Below are positions 52,780-61,695 of a stretch of DNA of 64,000 nt, piece after piece. Origin of the DNA: JALUZX01 sp964561605 (GTDB lineage: Bacteria > Planctomycetota > UBA1135 > JALUZX01); assembly GCA_964561605.1 (NCBI GenBank), contig CAZLQD010000017.1, positions 26,268-90,267 on the forward strand, given 5' to 3'. The notes below the pieces were generated by a model. The model was not told where the DNA came from. It saw nothing but the letters and a program-made list of their open reading frames with translations, and made no database searches. The position numbers and the translations under genes are program-made. Positions within the stretch are counted from its first letter, which is position 1. Every line of letters begins with the position of its first letter.

Positions 52780-54531
52780 CTAACGGCCCGGGGGGAAGAC
52801 CTGGAATTCCCAGATGGTGGGGCCGTTGGCGGCCTGGAGGACGTGGAGCCGGATCCAGCGGGCCTTCACGGGGGGGAAGGTGCGGAGGAAATTCCTTCCC
52901 ATCCTTCCCGCCGAGAAGAGGACCTTCCAAGGGCCGTCCTCGTCGGCCCGGACTTCCAACTGGAATTTCCGGACCCGCCTGCCGTAACGGACGCACTCGT
53001 CGATCCTCACCTTTCCGATCTCCTTCACCGAGCCCAGGTCGACTTCGAGCCAGGCGGCCTTCGTTCCCGCGTCGGTGGCCCAGCGGGTCTCGGGGTCGTC
53101 GTCGAGGGCTTTCGCAGGGCCGTAGATTTTGACCCTCTTGCGGAAGACGTTGGAAGCCCGGGAGGGGCGGTGGAAGGCCAGGGAGCCGCTGGGGAAGCGG
53201 GCCGGGAGGGGCGGGATCCCGAAGGCCTTCCCTTCGACGCGGAGCCGGACGACCAGGACGGGAGGGACCGGGTCCGAAGGGGAGAGGAAGAGACGGAGCT
53301 TTCCCCCTTCCTGGCGGAACCGGATCTTCCCCCCCGAAAGGAGGCGGGCCGAGAGGACCTTCACGGGAAGAGCGGGAAGTTCCAGGATCCCCTTGGGAGG
53401 GGGTTCCAGGAGGAAGAGGTGGATCCGGTCCCCCTTGCAGGTGGAGGCGCCCCAGGTGCCGGGGAGGTAGGGGCCGCCGCGGGTTTCGTAGATGCAATCG
53501 CCGTATTTCCTCATCCAGTCCCCGATCTCCTCCAGGCGCTTCACCTGGCGGGGCTCGATCCGGCCGTCGGGCATGGGGCCGACGTTGAGAAGGAGGTTGC
53601 CGTCGCCGCCGGCGGTCCGGACCAGGATCGAGAGGCACTCCTTCAGGGTCTTCAGTTTGTCCTGGGGCTTCCAGGCCCACTGCCTGCATATGGTCATGCA
53701 GGTCTCCCAGGGGTGGACCCTGTCGAAGGAACCGATCCTCTGCTCGGGGGTGGCGAAATCCCCAAGGACGCGTTTCCCCTTCCTCTTCCCCAGGCGGTTG
53801 TCGACCAGCAGGTCCGGCTGGAGGCCTTTCAGGAAGGCGTAGAGCTTCTCCCCCAGGTCCGAGGTCCAGGGCCTCTCCCAGTCCCCGTCGAACCACATGG
53901 TCCCCAGGGGGCCGTAGTTCTCGATGAGTTCCCGGGTCTGGTCTTCCACGAAGCGGAAGTACCGGTCCATGTTCGGGTGGGGCTTCTTCTTCCTTCCTGC
54001 CGGGCTGTCCGTGGGATAGTCGGGGTGGTGCCAGTCCAGGATGGAGTAATAGGTGCAGAAGAGGACGCCCTTCCTGCGGCAGGCCCGGGCCAGTTCGCCC
54101 ACGATGTCCCGTTTGAACGGGGTGTGGGAAATATTGTAATCCGTGTATTTCGTCGGCCAGAGGCAGAAGCCGTCGTGGTGCTTGGTGACGAGAACCAGGT
54201 ACTTCATGCCCGCCCTGCGGGCCGTCTCGGCCCATGCGTCGGCGTCGAACTTCACCGGGTCGAACTTCAGGTAGAGCCTGTCGTAGACCTCCTTCGGGAT
54301 CCGTCCTCCCCGGGACCAGCCGATCTCGGTTCCCTTCAGGCTCACGGGCCCCCAGTGGATGAACATGCCGAACCGGAGTCCCTGCCAGCGGCGCAGGGCC
54401 TTCGCCGTGGCTTCCTTCCAGGCGGGGGCCGTGGGCCGGGGCGGTGGGGCTTGGGTTTTCGTGGAGGTGCTCCGGCAGGAGAGGAGGAGGGAAAGGGCCA
54501 AGGTGGAAAGGAGGAGGACGTTGGGTCGCAT
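52780..54531 (-). CDS. Lipoprotein GH29 alpha-L-fucosidase with discoidin-like module
   Basis: A 583-residue lipoprotein (Cys19 in LLSC). The GH29 barrel (about 45-370) shows GLRFGMFIHWGP, KYLVLVTKHHDGFCLWPT and nucleophile TMWFDGDWE (Asp215), so it should cleave alpha-L-fucose by a retaining mechanism. A beta domain follows, then a C-terminal F5/8 type C or CBM32-like module (about 455-583) with ALDDDPETRWATD and AAWLEVDLGSVKEIGKVRI. The acid/base is probably the Glu in PEQRIG or nearby; this is uncertain. Divergent from the esterase fusion gene, it probably shares a regulatory region of 127 bases. Confidence 0.93.
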   Translation of the reverse strand: MRPNVLLLSTLALSLLLSCRSTSTKTQAPPPRPTAPAWKEATAKALRRWQGLRFGMFIHWGPVSLKGTEIGWSRGGRIPKEVYDRLYLKFDPVKFDADAWAETARRAGMKYLVLVTKHHDGFCLWPTKYTDYNISHTPFKRDIVGELARACRRKGVLFCTYYSILDWHHPDYPTDSPAGRKKKPHPNMDRYFRFVEDQTRELIENYGPLGTMWFDGDWERPWTSDLGEKLYAFLKGLQPDLLVDNRLGKRKGKRVLGDFATPEQRIGSFDRVHPWETCMTICRQWAWKPQDKLKTLKECLSILVRTAGGDGNLLLNVGPMPDGRIEPRQVKRLEEIGDWMRKYGDCIYETRGGPYLPGTWGASTCKGDRIHLFLLEPPPKGILELPALPVKVLSARLLSGGKIRFRQEGGKLRLFLSPSDPVPPVLVVRLRVEGKAFGIPPLPARFPSGSLAFHRPSRASNVFRKRVKIYGPAKALDDDPETRWATDAGTKAAWLEVDLGSVKEIGKVRIDECVRYGRRVRKFQLEVRADEDGPWKVLFSAGRMGRNFLRTFPPVKARWIRLHVLQAANGPTIWEFQVFPPGR

Positions 54532-54658
54532 GGGGTTCTTCCTTTCTGGTCGCCTGTCTTCCTGGAGTCTGCAAAGCTACCAGACGCCGGGGGGAGGGGA
54601 CAGCTTTCCCCGGAGGGGACCTTTCGTTGGGACTGAAAGGTGCGGGGAGGTATGTTCC

Positions 54659-56665
54659 ATGAGGGTCTGGCTCTTTCCTTGCCCTTCAGAAACTGGAGCC
54701 CACGAAATGGCGCATCGGTCTCTCCTCCGGCGGATCTCTCTTCCTTTCCCCTTTTTCCCCGGAAGGGGCGTCACCGTCCTTTTCGGGATCCTGCTCTTCC
54801 TGGAGGGGCTCCCGGCATTCCCGGGAGTGCCCGAGGGGATGGTGTGGCGGCAGGCCTGGGAGAAGCCTTTCCGCCTCCTGGGGTTCAAGTGGTTCGATCC
54901 TTCCAATCCGGTCTTCTGCCGGCTTCCCCCGGCCCCCGGCCTTCCATTGCGGAAGCCCGTGAGAAAGCTTTCTTTCGATACCGCCGGGGGCCAGGTCCGT
55001 TTCCGGACCACGAGCGGCCTCGTGGCGCTCCGGGCCGTCCTTCCCCGGCTCAACAGGATGGACCACATGGCCGTGACCGGCCAGGACGGTTTCGACCTCT
55101 ACGTCCGGGAGGGCCGGGTGTGGAAGTTCCTGAAGACCACCAGGGTGCGGGGAAGGAAGATCGAGCAGGTGCTCTTCCGCGGGAGCGGGGGAAAGACGCG
55201 GGAGTTCCTCCTGGATTTCCCTCTCTATTGCGGCGTGAAGTCGGTCGAGATCGGCCTGGAGAGGGGCGCCCGGGTGGAAGGGCCTTCGCCCTTCGAGGAC
55301 GAGGGGTGCCTGGTCTTCTACGGTACCTCCATCACCCAGGGGGGCTGCGCGTCCAGGCCGGGCATGGCGTATACGAACATCCTGGGCCGCAGGCTGGACC
55401 GGGAGGTGGTGAACCTGGGATTTTCGGGAAACGGATTGGGCGAACGGGAGTTGGCCGTCCTGATCGGACGGATCCCCCGGAAGGACCTGGTGGTCCTGGA
55501 CTACGAAGCCAACGCGGGGGAGGGGGTGCGGAAGACCCTCGAGCCCTTCATCGCCGAGCTGAGGAAGAAGGAGCCCGCTCTCCCCATCCTGGTGGTGAGC
55601 AAGATTCCCTACGCCGTGGAGGTGGAGAGTGGGGCCGCCCGGAAGGCCAGGCTCTCTTTGCGGGACTTCCAGAGGGACCTTGTGCGGCGCCTCCGGAAGG
55701 CCGGGGACGACAGGATCTTCTTCCTCGACGGGTCCACCTTGCTTGGAGAGGACTGGTGGGAGTGCACCGTGGCGGGGGTCCATCCCAACGACCTGGGTTT
55801 CTTCAGGATGGCCGAGGCCATGGCGAAGAAGATCAGGGAGATCCTCCTGCTGGTTCGGGCCGGGAAGCCCGAAAACACCTGGAAGGTCTGGCCCAAGGGG
55901 AACCCGGGAGGGTGGAAGAACCCGAAGCCGGAGAAGGGGATTTCCAGGGGAAGGGGGACCCTGAAGATCAGCAATGTGAACGACCCCACCCTGGTGGTCT
56001 TCAGGCCCGACAGGGTGACCGACAAGGGGATCGGGGTGGTGGTATGCCCGGGCGGGGGCTACCGGGTCCTCTCCTACTACAAGGAGGGAAGGGACGTGGC
56101 TCTCCGGCTGTCGCGGGAAGGGTTCTGGGGATTCCTGCTCAAGTACAGGCTCCCGAGGAAAGGGCTGGACGAGGTGCGGTGGGCCCCGGCCCTCCAGGAC
56201 GCCCAGCGGGCGATCCGCCTGGTCCGGGCCCGGAGCCGGAAGGAGGGATGGGGACTCCGGAAGGTGGGGATCATGGGCTTCTCCGCCGGGGGGCACCTCT
56301 CGGCCGTGACGGCGGCGAAGGGGAACGAGAGCACCTACCCGAAGGTGGACGGAGCCGACGATTTTCCCTGCAGGCCCGATTTCGCCGTCCTGGTCTATCC
56401 GGCCTACCTGGTGGACCGGAAAGGAAGACCCGCGCCCGAATTGGATTTCGACAAGGGGATGCCCCCCGTCTTCCTCCTCCAGACCGAGGACGATCCCATC
56501 CGGGTGGAGAACGCCCTCTATTTCTACCTGGCCTTGAAGCGGAAGAGAGTTCCGGCGGAGATGCACCTTTTCGCCGAGGGCAGGCATGGATACGGCATGC
56601 GCAAGCGCGGTCTTCCCGTGGATTCCTGGCCGGACCTCCTGGTCCGCTGGCTTGCCCGGCGGTAG
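54659..56665 (+). CDS. SGNH hydrolase fused to an alpha/beta hydrolase (double carbohydrate esterase)
   Basis: A 668-residue exported fusion. After a signal segment (VTVLFGILLFLEGLPAF) and an N-terminal beta domain (about 60-215), an SGNH hydrolase runs about 215-400: block I FYGTSITQGG with Ser224, GFSGNG, and the final AGVHPND with His375. The Asp of DxxH is Ala372. A linker leads to an alpha/beta hydrolase of the BD-FAE/acetyl-xylan-esterase kind (about 440-668): oxyanion VVVCPGGGYR, nucleophile GFSAGGHLSA (Ser542), Asp in QTEDDPIRV and His in AEGRHGYGM. Both halves should deacylate sugars, the second intact. ATG 54659 has GGGGAGG eight bases ahead; ATG 54707 would give a tidier signal peptide. 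Confidence 0.9.
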   Translation: MRVWLFPCPSETGAHEMAHRSLLRRISLPFPFFPGRGVTVLFGILLFLEGLPAFPGVPEGMVWRQAWEKPFRLLGFKWFDPSNPVFCRLPPAPGLPLRKPVRKLSFDTAGGQVRFRTTSGLVALRAVLPRLNRMDHMAVTGQDGFDLYVREGRVWKFLKTTRVRGRKIEQVLFRGSGGKTREFLLDFPLYCGVKSVEIGLERGARVEGPSPFEDEGCLVFYGTSITQGGCASRPGMAYTNILGRRLDREVVNLGFSGNGLGERELAVLIGRIPRKDLVVLDYEANAGEGVRKTLEPFIAELRKKEPALPILVVSKIPYAVEVESGAARKARLSLRDFQRDLVRRLRKAGDDRIFFLDGSTLLGEDWWECTVAGVHPNDLGFFRMAEAMAKKIREILLLVRAGKPENTWKVWPKGNPGGWKNPKPEKGISRGRGTLKISNVNDPTLVVFRPDRVTDKGIGVVVCPGGGYRVLSYYKEGRDVALRLSREGFWGFLLKYRLPRKGLDEVRWAPALQDAQRAIRLVRARSRKEGWGLRKVGIMGFSAGGHLSAVTAAKGNESTYPKVDGADDFPCRPDFAVLVYPAYLVDRKGRPAPELDFDKGMPPVFLLQTEDDPIRVENALYFYLALKRKRVPAEMHLFAEGRHGYGMRKRGLPVDSWPDLLVRWLARR

Positions 56666-56689
56666 GGGGCCGGAAGGTCCGGTGCGGCA

Positions 56690-56725
56690 AAGCCCGGGCC
56701 GGAGAAAAGACTCCGGGCTTATTTT
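56690..56725. terminator. Terminator between convergent genes
   Basis: AAGCCCGG (56690-56697) pairs with CCGGGCTT (56713-56720), followed on the plus strand by ATTTT. A nested GGAG/CTCC can extend it. It should stop the esterase transcript; the end of the minus-strand gene (56719) overlaps its last bases. Confidence 0.7.
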
Positions 56726-58974
56726 CCCAGGAGAAGGGAGATCCCCGGGCTGGAGCCCAGGTAGTCCGGGCCGGAGGGGTTGGGCCGGACGAAGAAGGCC
56801 TGGGCGTAGAGGCGGAGATTCCGCAGGGCCGGGTGGTCCGGGAGGGGCAGGGGCTGGGTGAAGTTCCCCTTGCCGTCGCTCTTCAGGGGGAGGATCAGGG
56901 CCGTCGAGAGGTCCAGGTAGACCCGGCCCGCGAGAGCCGGGTCGGGCGAGGGCCGGTCGTCGTCCTTGAAGGAGAGGAGGAGGAACCCCTGGGCGTTCTT
57001 CGCCGGGGCCTTGCCCGCCAGGGAGAAGGCGTAGTTTCCAAGGGCCGGGGCCGAAGAGGCCCGCATCTCCACGCCCAGGGGGGAGGGATCGCCGTAACGA
57101 AGGGCCGCGGCAAGGCCGGCGGCCTTGGAGTTGGCGTCGTACCGGACGTGGAGGCAGGCCTCGGGAGAGGTGACGTCCGTCACCCTTCCCGCCCCGTCCC
57201 GCTGGAGGGAGGCGGGGACCACCGAGAGGACCCCCTTGAGGCTCGTCCGGAACAGGGGGGCCGTTGCCTTCCTCTGGCCGTAGAGGTCCAGCATGAAGAG
57301 GCACTGCAGGATGGGCTCGCCCTTGCCCTTGAGCCAGCGGGTCACTCCCACTTCGAAGGTGTGGGCCGAGTCCATGACCCACTGGTTGGCCATGGAGGCC
57401 ACGAACTCCTGGGGCGCCTTCTGGAAGAACTTGCCTCCCACCATGCTCCGCAGGTACTGGAGGTCGTCCAGGCCGGCGTCACGGAGGAGACGCTTGCGCA
57501 AAGACGCATATAAAGGATCCTTGAGCATGGCGGCGTCGAAGGAGTGGGCCGTCTCGTGGACCACGACGATGGCGAAGACGGGTCTCCGCAAGGGGCGTAC
57601 GTCCTTGGGAAATCCGTTCTCCAGGGGGCCCATGGACATACCGAAGATGTTCACTCCCCCGCCGAAGAAGGCGCGGGAGATGTCGGGCGAGGTCTTGCCG
57701 AGGAAGCCTTTTACTGTGATCCGCCTCATGGTGCGGGGCACCGCCTTGGCGGCCTCGAGGAGGTCCTTTATGAACCTGCGCTGGTCGGACTGGAGGCGCC
57801 TGTTGTCCAGGAGGAGGAGCTTGTGCCTGGTGAAGATGTCCAGGTAGTCCTGGTTGGTCCACTTGAAGTTCAGGGCTTGGACCAGGGTGTTCACCCGGTT
57901 CGTGTCCAGGGGGAAGGCGGCGGCCAGGGCGGAGTGGAGCACGGCCCGGCCCAGGGAGAGCCAGGGCTTCCGCGTCTTGTCGAACTGCCAGGCCGATCCG
58001 TACCAGCGCGGGTATTTCAGCAGGAAGGCCCGGAGCCTGGCGTCGAAGGCGGCACGCCAGCCGTTCTTGAGGGGAATTCCCGCCTCTCCCGCCGCCACGG
58101 AGGCGATGGATGTGAGGTAGTCCTTCCGGACGGAGGCGTTGGAGCCCAGGTAGTTCCCAAGGTTGGAGGCGTGACCCGCCAGGATGGACTCCAGGCGGGC
58201 CATGGCCCCGCCGGGGAGCTGGAGGTCGCAGTTGGGGAAGAAGGTGTGGAAGACCGTGTTTCCGTTGTACTTGTTCGTCGGGTCCACGACGTAGCCCCCC
58301 AGCCAGCGGATCCCGAAGCGCTCTCCCAGGACGTTCATGGGATACTGGTCCAGGGGCCTCTTGTGGTAGGGCTCCCAGAACCAACCCAGGCCGGTGAGGA
58401 AGAGGGCCCCTCCGTTCTTCACGTAGTTCTCCAGGAGGTTGAGCTCGGCGGAGGTGAAGTCCTTGACGGCGTTCCCCACGACCACCACGCCGACTCCGGA
58501 GAGGGCCGAGGAGGTGACTTGCCCGTAGATGTCCTTCACCTGGAATCCCTTCGCCTTCAGGGCCTGGACGAAGAGGCGGCACCGGGAGACCCTGGCGCCT
58601 TCGCCGTGGCCCACAAGGAAGGCCAGCTTCTTGGTTCCCTTGGCGTCGAGCCAGAGGACGGCCTGGGTGTTGAATTTCCGGGTGTCGAAAAGGCCGTTGG
58701 CCTTGTCCATGAGGAAGGAGTCGTGGCCCCAGGCCAGGACCCGGCCCTTCCCCAGGGTGGAGAGTAGGCAGACCAGGCTGGGAAGAGGCGTGTCGTCGTC
58801 GCCCGAGACCAGCCCCCGGACGTTGAAAGAAGGGATGCCCGTCACAGGGCCGATGGCCCCGCTTCCGATGACCTTGGAGACCCCTTGGACGATGGGAGTC
58901 TGGGCCCTTGCCGGGCCGGTGAGGACCAGGGCCGAAGGAAGGAGGAAGAAAAGAAGGAAAAACCGGGCGCGCAT
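56719..58974 (-). CDS. Secreted HExxH metallopeptidase, M60/TCAF-like
   Basis: A 751-residue exported protein. After the signal peptide (FFLLFFLLPSALVLTGPARA), residues about 60-290 form an amidotransferase-like domain with ENYVKNGGALFLTGLGWFWEP, the layout found before M60-like domains and in TCAF proteins. The zinc motif is HETAH (473-477) in IVVVHETAHSFD, and a later QEFVASMANQW offers the Glu ligand, as in gluzincins. The C-terminal 110 residues are a beta module ending LRLYAQAFFVRPNPSG, similar to those of the BNR and SBBP proteins here. M60 enzymes cut mucin-like glycoproteins, which would fit the neighbouring fucosidase and galactosidase. AGAGG lies before the ATG. Confidence 0.83.
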   Translation of the reverse strand: MRARFFLLFFLLPSALVLTGPARAQTPIVQGVSKVIGSGAIGPVTGIPSFNVRGLVSGDDDTPLPSLVCLLSTLGKGRVLAWGHDSFLMDKANGLFDTRKFNTQAVLWLDAKGTKKLAFLVGHGEGARVSRCRLFVQALKAKGFQVKDIYGQVTSSALSGVGVVVVGNAVKDFTSAELNLLENYVKNGGALFLTGLGWFWEPYHKRPLDQYPMNVLGERFGIRWLGGYVVDPTNKYNGNTVFHTFFPNCDLQLPGGAMARLESILAGHASNLGNYLGSNASVRKDYLTSIASVAAGEAGIPLKNGWRAAFDARLRAFLLKYPRWYGSAWQFDKTRKPWLSLGRAVLHSALAAAFPLDTNRVNTLVQALNFKWTNQDYLDIFTRHKLLLLDNRRLQSDQRRFIKDLLEAAKAVPRTMRRITVKGFLGKTSPDISRAFFGGGVNIFGMSMGPLENGFPKDVRPLRRPVFAIVVVHETAHSFDAAMLKDPLYASLRKRLLRDAGLDDLQYLRSMVGGKFFQKAPQEFVASMANQWVMDSAHTFEVGVTRWLKGKGEPILQCLFMLDLYGQRKATAPLFRTSLKGVLSVVPASLQRDGAGRVTDVTSPEACLHVRYDANSKAAGLAAALRYGDPSPLGVEMRASSAPALGNYAFSLAGKAPAKNAQGFLLLSFKDDDRPSPDPALAGRVYLDLSTALILPLKSDGKGNFTQPLPLPDHPALRNLRLYAQAFFVRPNPSGPDYLGSSPGISLLLGK

Positions 58975-58998
58975 GTCTTGCCTCTGGGTCTTGGAGAG

Positions 58999-59012
58999 AA
59001 AAAAGGTTTTTT
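58999..59012 (-). promoter_or_regulatory. AAAAAAGGTTTTTT palindrome upstream of the metallopeptidase
   Basis: A perfect A6-GG-T6 inverted repeat lies 25-38 bases before the metallopeptidase ATG, in an otherwise G/C-rich region. It could be a promoter UP or -10-like element, an operator or a bent-DNA site. Evidence is position and composition only. Confidence 0.25.
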
Positions 59013-59128
59013 CCGAGTCTAGGCATCCTCCTCGTCCTGGCAAGGGCCGCCCTTCCCGCTGTGTCCCGTTCCGGGATGGATGGAGGCCGGCCCCCCTTTT
59101 CCGAGAAGGGGGCGATTCCGAAAGAAGT

Positions 59129-59146
59129 CCCGGCTCTCGAGCCGGG
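59129..59146 (-). terminator. Possible terminator after the sigma-factor fusion gene
   Basis: CCCGGCTC and GAGCCGGG (59129-59146) form a near-perfect palindromic stem, followed on the minus strand by ACTTCTTT. It is 55 bases past the stop at 59201. A second, weaker hairpin (CCCCCTT/AAGGGGG) lies further on. Confidence 0.45.
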
Positions 59147-59200
59147 AGAGAGGGTTGGGGAAGGAGGGTGGCGGAATCGGACCAGGAGAGGAAAGGGGGG

Positions 59201-61540
59201 TCACCAGGAGGTGCAGTCGGCAGTGGTTCCCGGTCCCCGGACCTGGACCACTTTCCTTCGCTTCTCCCTCGTGGTGGAGACGACGTAGGTTCCAAGGGGG
59301 AGGCCGGGGAAGAACACCTTTCCGTCCCCTCCGGCCCGGGTCCGGAGGAGCCTGGCCGCCCTGAGGCACATGATCCGGAGAAGGGGATGGGCGCTTTCCG
59401 GGTAGAGGGCCAGGGTGGTCCCCGGTTTGGCGAAGACCGTAAGGTCCGCCGGACCGAGGCCGGCCCGGGCCTTGGGCCCCCGGATCTCCACGACGCCCCG
59501 CCCCTCTTTCGTCAGCAGATAGTATTTGCCCGGGAGGACGCGGCGGAGGGTGAACCTACCTTCCCTTGCCCGGAAGGGGGGAGGAAAGGTGAAGACCTGG
59601 TCCAGGCCCACCAGGATCCCCGCCGCGGGTGCCAGGAAAGGTTTGCCCTCGTGGGTGTAGAGGCGGACTTCCACTTCCGCGATCCCAGGCCCCAGGGTGA
59701 CCTTGGTGGTGCCCCCCGGTTTCACCCGGACTCCCCAGTAACGCTCGGGCCTCCCCCTCCGGCCGGAGCCGGGATCTCTTCCGGGGAAGCAGATGCCCCG
59801 AAGGCCCGCCTCCACGCCCTCCCAGCAAAAGCGGCCGTCCTTGCCGGTCCGGGTCTCCCTGGTCCGGTCCAGGAGGAGGACCACTCCCGGGCGGGGCCGG
59901 CCCTGGTCGTCCAGCAGGATCCCTTCCAGGTTCCCAAGGGAGGGAAGGGCGATCCGGGCCGCCTTTTCGACGGGAAGGGAGGCGGGGGAGTAGCCCGGCT
60001 TCCATGCCGTGACCAGGGGGCTCGTGACCTCGAGGCGGAACCGTCCCTTGGGGCCGGTCTTCACGGCCCCGGGGATCCTCTCGAGCCTGCGGGGATCCAG
60101 GGGTTTGAAGGGTTCGTTTCCCCGAAGGCTCATGGGCGATCCGGTGTAGACCCAGGCTCCCTCCAGGGGGCGGCCCATCTCGTCGGTCACGGTCCCTTCG
60201 ATTTCCCGGAGTTCCACCTCCAGGACCACCCGGGTCGTCTTCCCCGCTTCCAGGTCGGCCCATCTCCGGGTCCAAGGGGTACGGACCTGGACGCGGGCGG
60301 CCGTGACGCCCGGGGGAAGGAGGATCTCCTTCTCCAGGACCCCATTTTTCGGTTTCTCGGTTTTGAGAGGGGAGTCCACTGTGCCGGGGGTACCGCCCGC
60401 GGCCGGGGCTTCCCACCTCAGGACGAGGGTGCATGGAAAGGTGGATAGGAAGGCCCCGGTCCGGCGGTTCCTGGCGCGGACCACCAGGCGGGCCGATTTC
60501 CTCGGATGGAGTCGGAAGTCCACGCCTTCGGCGGGGATCCGGACCTTCCGGCGGCCTTCCCGGAGGTTCAGGGGGCCCCACTTCCTGCTCCGGGGGGTCA
60601 CCAGGGCGGATCCCTTCTGCGGGAACAGGAGGGTGTACCGCCCCTTCTTTCCCGTCCGGGCCAGGACCTTGCCCGATTCTTTCTTTCCCTTCCAGGAAGC
60701 CAGGATCTCGATCCCTTCCAGGGGCCGGCCCCCCGGGCCGACCACCTTTCCCCGGACCCGGAAAGGGGAGAGGTCCTTCCTCTGGGGGGGCGGCCCCGGA
60801 GAAGGAAGGGGAGTCGAGGAGGCCAGGCGGGGGCCTTCTCCGGGCGGGAGGGGGCGGTCCGGCTCTCCTCCCTTCCAGGCCAGGATTCCCAGGCCGAGAA
60901 GGAGGAAGGCCGGGAGGGAGAGAAGGAGAACTTTCTTGGAGAGGAGCACGGCGATTCCTCCTTTCAGAACACCAGGCGCCGTTGCGCCGGCGGCCGGGAA
61001 GGTCCGGCCCCCCCGGGCAAAGGGAAGGAGCGCGGCGAGCCAGGTCTTCCTTCCGCCGGGGGATTCCCGGTCCAGCCGGGACCGGAGCTTCTCCAGGGCC
61101 CGCTTCACGCGGGTCTTGAAGGTCTCGGCGGGGATCCCCAGGCGGCGGGCCGCCTCCTTGGGGGAGAGGCCCTGGTAGAACCGGAGGAGGACCGCTTCCT
61201 GGTAGGGGGCCGGGAGTTCCAGGACGGCCCTGGAGATCCGCCTGAGGGTCTCTTTCTTCTCCTCCAGGCCGAGGGGATCCCGGCCGGCCGCTAGGGGGCG
61301 GGCGGCCCGCTCCTCCCGCCTGGCCCTCCTGGCCCGGGCCCGGAAGTCCCGGAAGGCCAGGTTCCGGACCACCCGGGCGAGCCAGGACCTGAGGGCCTTT
61401 CCCTCCCTGGGCGGGGATTCCAGGGCCTTCAGGCAGGCCTCTTGTGCCAGGTCGTCCGCCAGGAAAGGGTCGGCCACGAGAGCCCGGGCCAGGCTTCGCA
61501 CGAAGCCGACCTGTTCCAGGATCTGCCTCTCCGTGACCAT
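59201..61540 (-). CDS. ECF-type sigma factor fused to a membrane anchor and exported regulatory domains
   Basis: A 779-residue fusion. Residues about 8-75 are sigma region 2 (VRSLARALVADPFLADDLAQ and SWLARVVRNLAFRDFRARAR), and about 95-157 are region 4 (LELPAPYQEAVLLRFYQGLS, AARRLGIPAETFKTRVKRAL), so the N-terminus should bind core RNA polymerase and promoter DNA. A linker leads to one helix (about 204-222, LLLSLPAFLLLGLGIL) preceded by SKK, placing the rest outside. The outer part has three or more carboxypeptidase-regulatory-like beta folds (RGKVVGPGGRPLEGIEI, EGTVTDEMGRPLEGAWVY, GILLDDQGRPRPGVVLL). It would need proteolysis or membrane-bound activity to act. Start ATG 61540; the longer frame to 61618 lacks support. 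Confidence 0.92.
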   Translation of the reverse strand: MVTERQILEQVGFVRSLARALVADPFLADDLAQEACLKALESPPREGKALRSWLARVVRNLAFRDFRARARRARREERAARPLAAGRDPLGLEEKKETLRRISRAVLELPAPYQEAVLLRFYQGLSPKEAARRLGIPAETFKTRVKRALEKLRSRLDRESPGGRKTWLAALLPFARGGRTFPAAGATAPGVLKGGIAVLLSKKVLLLSLPAFLLLGLGILAWKGGEPDRPLPPGEGPRLASSTPLPSPGPPPQRKDLSPFRVRGKVVGPGGRPLEGIEILASWKGKKESGKVLARTGKKGRYTLLFPQKGSALVTPRSRKWGPLNLREGRRKVRIPAEGVDFRLHPRKSARLVVRARNRRTGAFLSTFPCTLVLRWEAPAAGGTPGTVDSPLKTEKPKNGVLEKEILLPPGVTAARVQVRTPWTRRWADLEAGKTTRVVLEVELREIEGTVTDEMGRPLEGAWVYTGSPMSLRGNEPFKPLDPRRLERIPGAVKTGPKGRFRLEVTSPLVTAWKPGYSPASLPVEKAARIALPSLGNLEGILLDDQGRPRPGVVLLLDRTRETRTGKDGRFCWEGVEAGLRGICFPGRDPGSGRRGRPERYWGVRVKPGGTTKVTLGPGIAEVEVRLYTHEGKPFLAPAAGILVGLDQVFTFPPPFRAREGRFTLRRVLPGKYYLLTKEGRGVVEIRGPKARAGLGPADLTVFAKPGTTLALYPESAHPLLRIMCLRAARLLRTRAGGDGKVFFPGLPLGTYVVSTTREKRRKVVQVRGPGTTADCTSW

Positions 61541-61695
61541 CGTCAGTATCCCGCCTCCATGTCCTTGGGATCGAGGGAAGGTCCCCTCCGGGGAGGCCTT
61601 CCTTTCCCAGGATCCCACGGGAGGGAGGGGAGGTTCAGGTTTTTCGAAAAGGCTGGGGCCTTGGGATCCCTGCTTCTCCTGGAGGAAAGGAGACC

